This document shows, in pieces, positions 6,367 through 14,929 of a stretch of DNA of 32,557 nucleotides. The stretch is from positions 1-32,557 of the forward strand of contig JAQBOP010000051.1 in NCBI GenBank assembly GCA_028287975.1, in the 5' to 3' direction. The notes beneath the pieces are model-generated. The model made no database searches, had not been told where the DNA came from, and saw nothing but the letters and a program-made list of their open reading frames with translations. The position numbers and the translations under genes are program-made. Positions within the stretch are counted from its first letter, which is position 1. Each line of letters opens with the position of its first letter. This DNA comes from Mucilaginibacter sp. (GTDB taxonomy: Bacteria > Bacteroidota > Bacteroidia > Sphingobacteriales > Sphingobacteriaceae).

Positions 6367-7644
6367 TTATTGTTTTTGTGGTATAATTTCTCTTGGATAA
6401 GCATCTGTACTTACTTTACCGGCTTCCTGCTGTTTTATGCCATAGGCCCGGGCTTCTTTTTCTGTTGCAAAATGACCGATCGATATATGGATCAATTTGC
6501 CCCGGGCATCTGTTACTATGCGTGGGTCCAGGCCATTTTTCCTTAGCTTCAAACTATAACGCAGGGCTGTAGGCATAGTTTTACAGGTTAATACATAAAC
6601 TTCAAAACGCCTTGTCCCTACAGCGTCCGATGGTTTTAGCGCGCTCGTATCAAGCGGTGCTATAACTTTGGCTGTTGCTGCGGCCGGTTTTGCTATGGCT
6701 ACCGGCTGCTTAACAACGGGCTGCTCTGTTTTACGGGCAGTTACTACAGGCGCTACTTTTTGCGCCTCAGGTTTCTGAGTAACCGGGGCGGCTTTAGCTA
6801 CTGTATCTGCTTTCTGTTGTGCCCCATCCGCTGTTTCTATCGAATCTGTATTAGCTGTATCTGCAACCTTTATAGGCACAACTGTTTTAGATTTAACGGT
6901 ATCAGTAGCTTTTGTATTGTTTCGCCAGAAAGCCATTTTGGCAAAAGTATCCGGATCATAACGATAGATCCCTAATATAATGGTATCCAATAACAGTATA
7001 ATAACAACTACTACCAGGAAGATCCGCAAAGGACTTTTGCGTTCATCAGGCTCATCATTTACATACGCCCTATCTTCTTTGTTATTATAAAATTCTACAG
7101 GCTGCGGCTGGTAATGATTTTCAAATACAACCGGCTCGCTCACAATTTCGGGTTCAGGCTGATAAGGTGTTTCTACTACTGCCTCTTCAATAACTTCTTC
7201 CGCAGGCACTGTCGGTATATCTTCAAACCCTGCGTCGTTTGTTTTAGCTATGCCAACCGGTTCAAGCCCATAAAAAATGCTATCGTCAGGGATCTTATCA
7301 GCAGGTTTAAAAGTTAGTTGATCGTCGGCAGTATAAAACCAGCCGATGTTACCAACAGCTACTTCGCCTGTTAAAGCCTCTTGTTTTATATTCGAAACAT
7401 ATTTCTCAACAAAATAACCGGCGGATGCGCCGGAGATGTGTTTTTTTAGCGCGATGTAATTAGCCAATGAATCAACGTCAGATTGGCTTGCACTAAATTT
7501 TGCCCGGTGATAAGGGGGATAAAAAGTGCGTTCATTTTCGTCGTAATAGCCACTCATCCGCAACCGTTCAAAGTTACCCAGTCCGGGTATGCTTACTTCG
7601 CCCTCTTGCATGAGCAATTCGCTTAAATAAAAGCCTACATCCAT
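6367..7644 (-). CDS. Membrane protein with N-terminal HU-CCDC81-type domains and C-terminal SPOR domain
   Basis: 425 residues. Residues 1-130 match the prokaryotic HU-CCDC81 pair (start MDVGFYLSELLMQEGEVSIPG, with GNFERLR and YPPYHRAKF), an HU-like fold predicted to be cytoplasmic. Residues 135-205 form an acidic Pro/Glu-rich linker, 206-227 one membrane helix (IFLVVVVIILLLDTIILGIY), 230-345 a Thr/Lys/Ala/Pro-rich periplasmic spacer, and about 348-421 a SPOR domain (RRFEVYVLTC…FATEKEARAYG). SPOR domains bind peptidoglycan stripped of stem peptides, typically at division sites. So the protein spans from cytoplasm to cell wall. It lies 11 bp before exbB, linking it to the energised complex. Confidence 0.88.
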   Translation of the reverse strand: MDVGFYLSELLMQEGEVSIPGLGNFERLRMSGYYDENERTFYPPYHRAKFSASQSDVDSLANYIALKKHISGASAGYFVEKYVSNIKQEALTGEVAVGNIGWFYTADDQLTFKPADKIPDDSIFYGLEPVGIAKTNDAGFEDIPTVPAEEVIEEAVVETPYQPEPEIVSEPVVFENHYQPQPVEFYNNKEDRAYVNDEPDERKSPLRIFLVVVVIILLLDTIILGIYRYDPDTFAKMAFWRNNTKATDTVKSKTVVPIKVADTANTDSIETADGAQQKADTVAKAAPVTQKPEAQKVAPVVTARKTEQPVVKQPVAIAKPAAATAKVIAPLDTSALKPSDAVGTRRFEVYVLTCKTMPTALRYSLKLRKNGLDPRIVTDARGKLIHISIGHFATEKEARAYGIKQQEAGKVSTDAYPREIIPQKQ

Positions 7645-7675
7645 TTGCTAAAAGTAACGGTTAATTAGTTAACTT

Positions 7676-7683
7676 CAAATATA
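7676..7683 (-). promoter_or_regulatory. Bacteroidota -7 box for the HU/SPOR-exbB-exbD-tonB unit
   Basis: Minus-strand TATATTTG exactly matches TAnnTTTG, 31 bp upstream of the HU/SPOR start codon. The -33 partner is weak (TTTA after an 18-nt spacer). This suggests these genes can be transcribed apart from the TPR/barrel pair upstream, since there is a 114-bp gap here. Confidence 0.5.
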
Positions 7684-7758
7684 ACGCTTAAGTCGACAGT
7701 CTAAAGTGTTAAGCTGTTAAAAAAACTGCCTAACACGATAATCATACAACTTTAACTA

Positions 7759-9633
7759 TTAGAAGCTGAAACTGGCACCGCCAAATATATTAAATCCGTA
7801 ATCAGGATAATATAACCAGGTTTGATTTGTTGAATTTAAAATGTTATTTACCTTTCCAAAAATGGAGATCTGTTTATTAATGCTGTATTCAACCCCGCCG
7901 CTCAGGTCGGCAAACTGGCTGATTTGTGTTGTTGCTGCAGGAGGACCGGCTACGCCAAATGTTTTAGTATATAGCGCGTCGTTTGGCTTGTCATAAGCTA
8001 TCCCCCTAAATAATAACGAACCGGTAACCTTAACCTTATCATTAATGTTGATAGCAGTACCTGCGGTTAATTTAAACTTTGGCATGTTCCAGGCCTGCAC
8101 TTCGGTGGCCATACTGTAGGTTTTAAATTCAGCGCGCCCAAATACACTTACATCACTTGATGCTTTGTAATCAAGTTCGCCGTTAAAACCACTTACGGTG
8201 GCTGTGCCATCGTCGTATATCACACCAAACCTGTTCTTGCCGGCAGCAAAATTAAAGTTGCTTACAAACAAAGGCATGTTTTTTACCGTATTCCTGAAGA
8301 AAGTTGCTTTAAAGCCAAGCCCCGGTGCAAGTGTGCCTTTAAGGCCGGCACTCAGGTCAAGCTTATCAACCGAATTCCTGATATCCAGGTTCTGGCCCAG
8401 GAAAGGGTTGAGCCCGTAAAAGTCTCTTAACGATGATTTATTGACATCGCCTTTAGCCTCAACAAATATGCGGACATATTTAGGGATAACCTGTAACTCG
8501 GCCTTAGCAGCCGGGAAGATAGAGAAACGCGATGCAAAACCAAACTCATCAACAATGTTTACACCTGCATCAATTTTATAGGCTGTACCCTGGAACTTAA
8601 TGTAAGGGTTTAACCTTACAATGCTGTTGTTGTATGAGTATAATGAATCTTTTTGCGTGCTCAGATCAAGCGATGCGCTTAAACCGGCATAAAACTGGTT
8701 AATGGTTTCGTTTAAAAAGCCTGATAGCACCAGGTTATTTTCTTTGGCGTTAAACTTATCGCTAAAAATATAGCCCTTTAATTTTAAGGCATAGGTAAAA
8801 TCGTTTTCAACGTCTTTATAATTTTTGGCAATCTCGCCCTCGGCGCCTATCGTGTTAAAAGATTGACCGGCAACGTCAAGCTTAACGGGCGGATGGTCTT
8901 TATCGTAACCATAAAAATTGTTACTGCTGTTGGTGTAGTCTATACGGCCTGTCAATGTATTTACATCGCCTATGCTTTTGCCAAACACGCCTATCTGGTC
9001 GTTACGTTCGTTTTGCTTATAGTAAGTGGTGCCGCCTTGCATAATATGCTTAACGTAGCCGCCTACCTGTAAAGCCTGGTCGCGGCCGTTACCGAAATAG
9101 CCTTCAAAGAAGGTGGTTTTTAAATTACCCACCGCGCCTCTTACAATATTGTTATACGGCAAAGTATCCAACTGGGCGGGCATTTTCATGGCATCAAGCT
9201 GTTTTATTTCTGAGTTACGTTCTAAACGTTTATCAAGCGGACTATAAGTTAACGGAGCTTTATAAGGTGTTTTATCTTCAAGATCAGGGTTACGACGAAT
9301 CTTTACCGCATCGGCCAGCAAAGGTTTGTAAGCTGATGTAATTACGATCTCTTCTGATAAGCTGCCGCCGTTTGCACCATTGGCACCGCCTGCACCACCG
9401 CCTTTGGTAGTATCAGCCGCGCTTTTTGCAGCCTGGTCGCCTAATGATTTGGTGTCGGTTACTTTTTTGGTGCCGGACGGTTTAGTTGATTTTGCACCCG
9501 GTTTAGCAGGCGCTTTTTTTGTTGTTTTAGTGGTGGCTGCTTTTTTTGACTTGGTACTTTTTTGCGCGTTAGCCGGAACAAAGTATAATACCATGATCAA
9601 AGTAAACAGCGTATAGGTGTATTTTAATTTCAT
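7759..9633 (-). CDS. Outer-membrane beta-barrel with TonB-box-like segment and no plug domain
   Basis: 624 residues. A signal peptide (1-23, ending VPANAQ) is followed by a Lys/Thr/Pro-rich tether (about 24-75), a Gly-rich stretch (GGGAGGANGANGG) and then EEIVITSAYKPLL (about 93-105), which resembles a TonB box. A conserved-looking arginine/proline segment follows (KIRRNPDLEDK, YSPLDKRLERN). The remainder is a long series of amphipathic strands ending in GGASFSF, the C-terminal Phe signature of barrels. A standard TonB-receptor plug (about 130 residues) is absent. It starts 14 bp after the TPR gene and precedes the ExbB/ExbD/TonB genes, so it is the natural outer-membrane client of that motor. 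Substrate unknown. Confidence 0.85.
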   Translation of the reverse strand: MKLKYTYTLFTLIMVLYFVPANAQKSTKSKKAATTKTTKKAPAKPGAKSTKPSGTKKVTDTKSLGDQAAKSAADTTKGGGAGGANGANGGSLSEEIVITSAYKPLLADAVKIRRNPDLEDKTPYKAPLTYSPLDKRLERNSEIKQLDAMKMPAQLDTLPYNNIVRGAVGNLKTTFFEGYFGNGRDQALQVGGYVKHIMQGGTTYYKQNERNDQIGVFGKSIGDVNTLTGRIDYTNSSNNFYGYDKDHPPVKLDVAGQSFNTIGAEGEIAKNYKDVENDFTYALKLKGYIFSDKFNAKENNLVLSGFLNETINQFYAGLSASLDLSTQKDSLYSYNNSIVRLNPYIKFQGTAYKIDAGVNIVDEFGFASRFSIFPAAKAELQVIPKYVRIFVEAKGDVNKSSLRDFYGLNPFLGQNLDIRNSVDKLDLSAGLKGTLAPGLGFKATFFRNTVKNMPLFVSNFNFAAGKNRFGVIYDDGTATVSGFNGELDYKASSDVSVFGRAEFKTYSMATEVQAWNMPKFKLTAGTAININDKVKVTGSLLFRGIAYDKPNDALYTKTFGVAGPPAATTQISQFADLSGGVEYSINKQISIFGKVNNILNSTNQTWLYYPDYGFNIFGGASFSF

Positions 9634-9647
9634 GTGCTTGTCTTCTT

Positions 9648-12600
9648 TTATCCTTTGTTAACCGGTTTGTTAGTTGTAGTATCTGTTTTGTTGCCGGTAC
9701 TGTCCGGTTTGGCCAGATCCCTTCCGGCGGCCGGTGTTTTGCCAGCCTTTGACGGAGATATTTTATCCATTTTTTGTTGTGCCGTCGGCAAGATGTCATC
9801 ATTGCCTTTGTAATTATCCAATACACTTTGCAGCGTAGCCTTAGCCTGGAAATTATCTTTCAGCGCTACATAATCGTCAGACAGTAAAATGAAGGTCTTG
9901 GCTATCCAGTAGTCGTAATTAGGCATCTCTTTAGCAATCTCAAAACAAGTTTTTTGCGATGATTTGTACTGATGCTTTAAGTACTGAATGTTGGCTATGT
10001 TATATTTAGCCTCGGCAGCCGCTATAGTTTTAGTATTGCTGATGGTGTAATCAAACTCATTTACAGCAGCGGTAGTATCACCTTTTTGCAAATGGGCTAT
10101 ACCTGCATATAAGCCGGTCTTAAATTTATCTTCCTGTGATGATTTTTCGTTTTGCCTTATCACTTTAACGTAGTTTAGCACGTCGTCAGATGCCTTCATT
10201 TGCGAATAGCATACCAACAGGTTATTAATAGCGAAGGTATAATCGGCCTTATATTCAGCGTTGATCTCCAGCTTTTTCAGGAATACCACCGCGTCATTAT
10301 ATTTTTTCTGGTTCATGTACAGCTTAGCCATACTTATTAACGACTGTTCGGTTGATGTACTGGTCCAGTCGTTTAAGATCACGTTGTAATCCTGCACGGC
10401 TTCATCAGGCCTGTTCAGGTTAACCAATGCCTGCGCACGGATAAACCTGCTTTGTTTTTCATAGATCGGCTTGGTTGGGAATTTATCAAAATAACCATTC
10501 ACCGCTGATACGGTGCCTTGCCAGTCGCCTTTTAAATAAAGGTTGTTGGCAGCGGTATACATGATGTTTTCCTGGTCGGCGGCAGAGTAGTTGCCGATAG
10601 GGGTAGTACCTGCATAAGCGATGAACGTTTGTGCATCACCTTTATCGGTATAGATCTTCTCGATCTGCTTAAGCGCCTGTTTAGCTTCGTCTGTCGACGC
10701 GTAATCTTTTATCACCTGTTTAAACGACTCGACAGCAAGATCATCATTGCCCGCATTATAGTCAATCAAACCAATGGTAACCAGGGCACGCGGTACATAG
10801 CTGCTCTGTGGGTATTTTTGTATCATGGTTTGTAAAAGGGTCTTGGCGGTTGGGCCATCGTTCTTTACAAAGTAAGTATAGGCTATCTCAAAGTCGGCAT
10901 CATCGGCATAATCAGAATTAGGGAAAGTACTTAACAGGTCTTTAAGGGTATTGATCTTAGTATCAGGTGCTCCCTGTAAACCCTGAATCATACCACGTTG
11001 AAACAAAGCATAATCCTCACCTTTAATATGCTGGTTAATGATGCGGTTATAATACTCCAAAGCTTTTTCGTAGCTCTTTAATACAAAGTAGCTGTCGCCT
11101 ATACGGGTTACAGCGTCGTTTATGGTATTCGGATCTTTTTCTTCACCATCTAAAAACTTTTGGAAGTAAGTTGCCGCGGTCTTGTATTTTTCGTCGTAAA
11201 AGGCAGCATAAGCCAACGCGTAATTGGCATAGTTGTAAACGTTGGTTTCCTTAGCCTCAGGCATATCCAGGAAATCCTGGAAAGTTGATACCGACTCGGT
11301 GTATTTACGCACCTCGTACATGGCCTCCGCCATCCAGTAAGTGGTTAAAACTTTAACTTTCGGATCAACCGGTTCTTTTAATGAGCGTAAGAAAATGCCG
11401 ATAGCGTTCTCGAAAGCACGTTCGTTATAAAACTCTAACCCGCGGTAATAGGTCACCTTTTGGTAAGCTATCTTGGCGCTTTGTGTTTTATTAGGGATAG
11501 GCTCCAGGATCTCAACCGCCTCTTTATAGTTGCGCGAGTTCAGTAGTTCCTCGCCTAACAAAACCTTAACTTCAGTGGTACGCGGCGATCTTGGATAATT
11601 TTTTAAATAAAGACGGGTAGCTTCGAGCGCCTGGGTATTAAAATCAAGTTCGTACGATAGTTTTGCATATTGGTACAATGCGTCTTCCTGCAATTGCTTG
11701 TCGAAGTTGAGTTTAGACGCGGCTAAGAACGCGTTACGCGCACTTTGTTTGTTGTTTAATTTCAGGAACACCTGGCCTAAAGTATAGTTCCCGCTTTGGC
11801 TGTAAGCGTCGTTTTGTTCTATCAGTTTCTCCAACTCGCTGGCCGATTTGGTGTAGTTGCCTACCTTGTAATAGGCATAACCCATTTGGTAGCTGTCCTG
11901 GGTATTTTGGGTCCTGCCCAGATCGCGTGCCTCAAAACGGTCATAGTATTTTACGGCATTGTCATAATCAACCTTTGCAAAGTACGATGCCGCAATAATA
12001 CGCAGCATTTCGGTTTCGTTTTGTTGTTTGGTTGAGTTTACGATGGGTACGGCATAGCTTAATACATCATCGTAGCGTTTATCTAAAAAGTATACTGCTG
12101 TAATATAATAAGGATAGCTGTTGATGTATTTTTTGGAGTTTTTTAACTTCTCAAAATTCACCAAAGCCAAATGGTAATCCTTGTTCAAATAAGCTATGTA
12201 TGCAAAATAATAAGTAGCGTCGTCGGTATAGGGGGAACGCCTTGTTTTTACCTCGCTGAATAGCAGTTGCGCATTGGTATAGTCGTTCAGCGAGAAATAA
12301 GCATAGCCCTTGCGGAACTTGTACTCTGTATTTTCGCTGCCGGTTAGCTGCCCGGCGCTTATTTTATCAAACCATTCTAAAGCCTCTTTATATTTCCCCT
12401 GGATTGAATAGGCGCGGCCTATCTGGTAAACAGCCAGCTTTGCCAGTGGATTTTCAGGATGCTCATTAATGAATTTTAAAAAAAGGCTCTCGGAGTTATC
12501 ATTGCCCAGTTCAAGTGCACATAAGGCAACATAGTATTGCGAATTCTCTTTTAACAGGGATAGCTCGCTTTCAAATTGGGGCTGACTGCTTGTTTTTAAC

Positions 12601-12776
12601 CGCGATGCCATTACCAACTGGTACTGTTGTGAGGCTGCTACATACATGCCACGCTGTAAAAGATCAGTTGCCGCGTGGTAGGTACGGTACACCTTAAACG
12701 ATGGGTCTGTTTGGGCGTGTAAACTAAGCGCGGAACATAGAAATAGTATAAATATGCTGTATTTGATTTTTATCAT
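9648..12776 (-). CDS. Large exported tetratricopeptide-repeat protein
   Basis: About 1042 residues from ATG 12774-12776, chosen because it starts a clean signal peptide (MIKIKYSIFILFLCSALSLHAQ); the frame stays open 18 codons further upstream but with an unlikely N-terminus. The mature protein is nearly all TPR helices, with many repeats such as AVYQIGRAYSIQGKYKEALEW, AYYKVGNYTKSASELEKL and AYTYFVKNDGPTAKTLLQ; the tail (about 1005-1042) is Lys/Thr/Asp-rich and disordered. It is probably periplasmic and a scaffold for the barrel encoded 14 bp downstream. TPR proteins related to the YbgF/BamD type sit in trans-envelope complexes, which fits its neighbours. Exact partner is unknown. Confidence 0.88.
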   Translation of the reverse strand: MIKIKYSIFILFLCSALSLHAQTDPSFKVYRTYHAATDLLQRGMYVAASQQYQLVMASRLKTSSQPQFESELSLLKENSQYYVALCALELGNDNSESLFLKFINEHPENPLAKLAVYQIGRAYSIQGKYKEALEWFDKISAGQLTGSENTEYKFRKGYAYFSLNDYTNAQLLFSEVKTRRSPYTDDATYYFAYIAYLNKDYHLALVNFEKLKNSKKYINSYPYYITAVYFLDKRYDDVLSYAVPIVNSTKQQNETEMLRIIAASYFAKVDYDNAVKYYDRFEARDLGRTQNTQDSYQMGYAYYKVGNYTKSASELEKLIEQNDAYSQSGNYTLGQVFLKLNNKQSARNAFLAASKLNFDKQLQEDALYQYAKLSYELDFNTQALEATRLYLKNYPRSPRTTEVKVLLGEELLNSRNYKEAVEILEPIPNKTQSAKIAYQKVTYYRGLEFYNERAFENAIGIFLRSLKEPVDPKVKVLTTYWMAEAMYEVRKYTESVSTFQDFLDMPEAKETNVYNYANYALAYAAFYDEKYKTAATYFQKFLDGEEKDPNTINDAVTRIGDSYFVLKSYEKALEYYNRIINQHIKGEDYALFQRGMIQGLQGAPDTKINTLKDLLSTFPNSDYADDADFEIAYTYFVKNDGPTAKTLLQTMIQKYPQSSYVPRALVTIGLIDYNAGNDDLAVESFKQVIKDYASTDEAKQALKQIEKIYTDKGDAQTFIAYAGTTPIGNYSAADQENIMYTAANNLYLKGDWQGTVSAVNGYFDKFPTKPIYEKQSRFIRAQALVNLNRPDEAVQDYNVILNDWTSTSTEQSLISMAKLYMNQKKYNDAVVFLKKLEINAEYKADYTFAINNLLVCYSQMKASDDVLNYVKVIRQNEKSSQEDKFKTGLYAGIAHLQKGDTTAAVNEFDYTISNTKTIAAAEAKYNIANIQYLKHQYKSSQKTCFEIAKEMPNYDYWIAKTFILLSDDYVALKDNFQAKATLQSVLDNYKGNDDILPTAQQKMDKISPSKAGKTPAAGRDLAKPDSTGNKTDTTTNKPVNKG

Positions 12777-12814
12777 AATGCGTAACAATGGTGGCGCTAA
12801 TTTAGCTAAACACA

Positions 12815-12844
12815 AAAAGGTAATCCACAATAGTAATTAACAAA
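12815..12844 (-). promoter_or_regulatory. Promoter candidate for the TPR/barrel operon
   Basis: On the minus strand, TTTG (12844-12841), an 18-nt spacer, then TACCTTTT (12822-12815). This is one base off the Bacteroidota -7 consensus TAnnTTTG and one base short of the usual 19-nt spacer. It would give a leader of about 30 nt before the start codon at 12776. Confidence 0.5.
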
Positions 12845-12903
12845 GTGTGGAAAACACTTTTTAAACGCATATATAAAAATGGATGTTGTAGTTGTGGAAA
12901 ACT

Positions 12904-14430
12904 TTAACGATGTGAGTAAAAAGAATCATAAATTACCAACTTGCTACTGTCTCCGTGTTCATAGGTTGCATAAGACAGGTCGCTTTCTTTGTGTTTTGTT
13001 ACAAAGTCATTATAATAGTTGGTAGTTAATAGATTTACTATATATCTACGACCATGGTACCCGGCAAATGTCTCTAATAGATCGTTTGTTTTTTGTTCAC
13101 TGTCTTTTACCCATACCGAAGCAAAGTTGGCAGGCTGATATTTCCCCAACTCTTTATTATCAACCCTCTTTGAATCGATTTGTACAGTATATTCGGCATT
13201 GCTCATCCAAAAATTTAGCTCGCTTTGTGCAGGTGTTACTTTTGGATATCTTTCGGCGTAAAAAAGAAAATGAAAATTGGCTTTGATCTGCTGGGCCCGA
13301 CTCATTTGTTTATACATCACTTCCAACTTCAATCTATCTGCCGGGCTTACGTTTTCATTTACTTTATCTTCACCCTTTATAGTGGTTTTATATTTGGCTA
13401 CAATGGCCATGTATTGCTCCCAGTCCCCGGCAGACAGACCGTTTTTGGTACATGGATAACTTAAAAACCAGATATCATCTGCGCCAACCTGGTATTTTAC
13501 ACCCAAAGAATCCAGAGGTTTAAACCCTATTTTTAGCGGGATATTGGTTTTGTTGCAAAACGCGGTTGTAGCAAGAGCCACTACCGGGATAACGGCCAGC
13601 TTGCAGATCCATGCGGTGGTGGCCGAGGTCTTTTTTGTCATCATTATTAATCGGTTTTTGGTTACAGAATAATTAAATTGGCTGGTGATATTGAGGCTTT
13701 TTACATCGCCAACCTTGCACAATAACAACTGCTGATAGTCTGCAATGTTAGCGTTAGCGCCAATTGCCGCTTCATCAGCTAAAAATTCATGATTAAGCTG
13801 TATGGCCCTACGGTAAAGCAACAGGAACGGGTTAAACCAGCATATTGCCCATATCAGTTCAATAAATAACACATCGGCCGAGTGGAGTTGTCGGGCATGA
13901 GCCAGCTCGTGTTTTAAAATCTCCGGCTCAATTTCATGCTGACGATATTTGCCTTTATTTAAAAAGATGTAGTTTAAAAATGTATGTGGAGTTAGGTCAT
14001 TATCAATGAGGATCAATGTGGCGCTTTTATATTCTGCATGCTCGTTTTTGCGAATAACCCGCTGCATCAAAAATAGGTTAATCATAAACCTTAAAAGCAA
14101 CAAACCCGATACAACGCAATAAACAGCCAGGAGTAAATTAATGCTGTAAGCGGGTTTGGTTGCTACGGCACGATCTATCCGGTCTATATTGGCACTAACC
14201 TTATATATTTTGCTTTGTAATTTTTCTTGCACCGGTACAAACACCCTTGCGGCAGCTTTAGGCACGGGGTTATGGCTCACTATTATTACCGGAACAGCAA
14301 GTGATAATATAATAGCCGCTATCAAATACATCCGGTTAAAACCAAACATAACCTTGTTTTTTAACATCAGTTGATATGCCCCAAGCAATAAAGCCGAGCA
14401 TAGCGTAAAGTTTAAAATGTAGCTTATCAT
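12904..14430 (-). CDS. BlaR1/MecR1-like membrane M56 metallopeptidase with an atypical C-terminal domain
   Basis: 508 residues, ATG at 14428-14430, overlapping the regulator gene upstream by 4 bp (ATGA). Membrane helices lie around 5-22, 33-52, 97-122 and 265-285. The zinc-protease motif HELAH is at 174-178, with the downstream acidic ligand region HEFLADEAA at 214-222. In BlaR1, signal sensing outside the cell activates this protease, which triggers loss of the BlaI-type repressor. Here residues about 290-508 are not a penicillin-binding sensor: no SxxK-KTG serine-enzyme motifs are evident. Instead there is a unique periplasmic region with FWMSNAEYTVQID and YYNDFVTKHKESD. The signal sensed is therefore unlikely to be a beta-lactam bound in the classical way. 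Confidence 0.88.
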   Translation of the reverse strand: MISYILNFTLCSALLLGAYQLMLKNKVMFGFNRMYLIAAIILSLAVPVIIVSHNPVPKAAARVFVPVQEKLQSKIYKVSANIDRIDRAVATKPAYSINLLLAVYCVVSGLLLLRFMINLFLMQRVIRKNEHAEYKSATLILIDNDLTPHTFLNYIFLNKGKYRQHEIEPEILKHELAHARQLHSADVLFIELIWAICWFNPFLLLYRRAIQLNHEFLADEAAIGANANIADYQQLLLCKVGDVKSLNITSQFNYSVTKNRLIMMTKKTSATTAWICKLAVIPVVALATTAFCNKTNIPLKIGFKPLDSLGVKYQVGADDIWFLSYPCTKNGLSAGDWEQYMAIVAKYKTTIKGEDKVNENVSPADRLKLEVMYKQMSRAQQIKANFHFLFYAERYPKVTPAQSELNFWMSNAEYTVQIDSKRVDNKELGKYQPANFASVWVKDSEQKTNDLLETFAGYHGRRYIVNLLTTNYYNDFVTKHKESDLSYATYEHGDSSKLVIYDSFYSHR

Positions 14431-14798
14431 TGTTTCTTTTTGCTGATTTCGTTATCAATAATTTTTCTCAGCCCTTCCAGTTCGGCTTGGCTAAGATTGG
14501 TTTCTTTGGTAAAGAAGGATGCAAATTGTAAAGCCGAGTCGCCAAAGAAGTTTTTGATCAATTTATTAACCTGTTTAGAAAAATAATCTGATTTGCTTAC
14601 CAAGGGATAGTATAACCTTGAGTTACCTGTAAGCTTATAACCCACAAATTCTTTTTCCTGCATACGCTTTAATAGCGTAGCAATGGTTGTTGTGGCAGGC
14701 TTGGGCTCCGGATAACTATCAATAATGTTTTTCATATAGGCTTCTTCAAGCTCCCATACGTGTTCCATTAATTGTTCCTCGGCAGTTGTTAATTTCAT
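14427..14798 (-). CDS. BlaI/MecI/CopY-family repressor
   Basis: 123 residues, ATG at 14796-14798. It opens with the family start LTTAEEQLMEHVWELEEAYM, followed by the winged helix (TTTIATLLKRMQEKEFVGY, GNSRLYYPLVSK) and a C-terminal dimer helix (SQAELEGLRKIIDNEI). The usual BlaI cleavage region lies between the wing and the dimer part. The gene is immediately upstream of the M56 protease gene in a 4-bp overlap, the classic pair. A perfect TACA/TGTA-cored palindrome sits on its own promoter, so autorepression is expected. Confidence 0.93.
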   Translation of the reverse strand: MKLTTAEEQLMEHVWELEEAYMKNIIDSYPEPKPATTTIATLLKRMQEKEFVGYKLTGNSRLYYPLVSKSDYFSKQVNKLIKNFFGDSALQFASFFTKETNLSQAELEGLRKIIDNEISKKKQ

Positions 14799-14817
14799 GC
14801 TCTATGTTTTTAGATAT

Positions 14818-14837
14818 TACTCTACAAATGTAGAGTA
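14818..14837. promoter_or_regulatory. BlaI-type operator, perfect 9+2+9 palindrome
   Basis: TACTCTACAAATGTAGAGTA is a perfect inverted repeat carrying the TACA…TGTA core typical of BlaI/MecI sites. It covers the -7 box of the promoter for the repressor/protease pair, so binding would block RNA polymerase. Confidence 0.85.
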
Positions 14838-14855
14838 TAAAATTACAATTCCAAA
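14825..14855 (-). promoter_or_regulatory. Consensus promoter of the BlaI/M56 operon
   Basis: Minus strand: TTTG (14855-14852), exactly 19 nt, then TACATTTG (14832-14825). Both boxes and the spacer match the Bacteroidota TTTG-N19-TAnnTTTG rule exactly. The -7 box lies inside the operator palindrome. Confidence 0.85.
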
Positions 14856-14882
14856 TTTTTTGGAAAAAAAGATCACAAAAAA

Positions 14883-14906
14883 AAGACAGGTTGAACAACC
14901 TGTCTT
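14883..14906 (-). terminator. Rho-independent terminator of the response regulator
   Basis: AAGACAGGTT-GAAC-AACCTGTCTT forms a perfect 10-bp stem with a 4-nt loop, followed on the minus strand by a run of T. It lies 24 bp past the response-regulator stop and just before the BlaI promoter, insulating the two units. Confidence 0.9.
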
Positions 14907-14929
14907 AATATGAAATATGTAATTATTAC

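Noticed and set aside
7700..7740. GTGTTA…TAACAC hairpin after the barrel gene as a terminator
   Set aside because: Only a 6-bp stem with the T-run inside the loop rather than after the stem, so it does not fit a Rho-independent terminator.
9569..9826. Minus-strand 85-codon frame at the TPR/barrel junction
   Set aside because: It overlaps both real genes in another frame and has no domain or start signal.
12821..12905. Possible chromosome origin
   Set aside because: Only three imperfect DnaA boxes, no dnaA/dnaN/gidA neighbours and no change of gene strand bias here; reported only as a low-interest regulatory observation.
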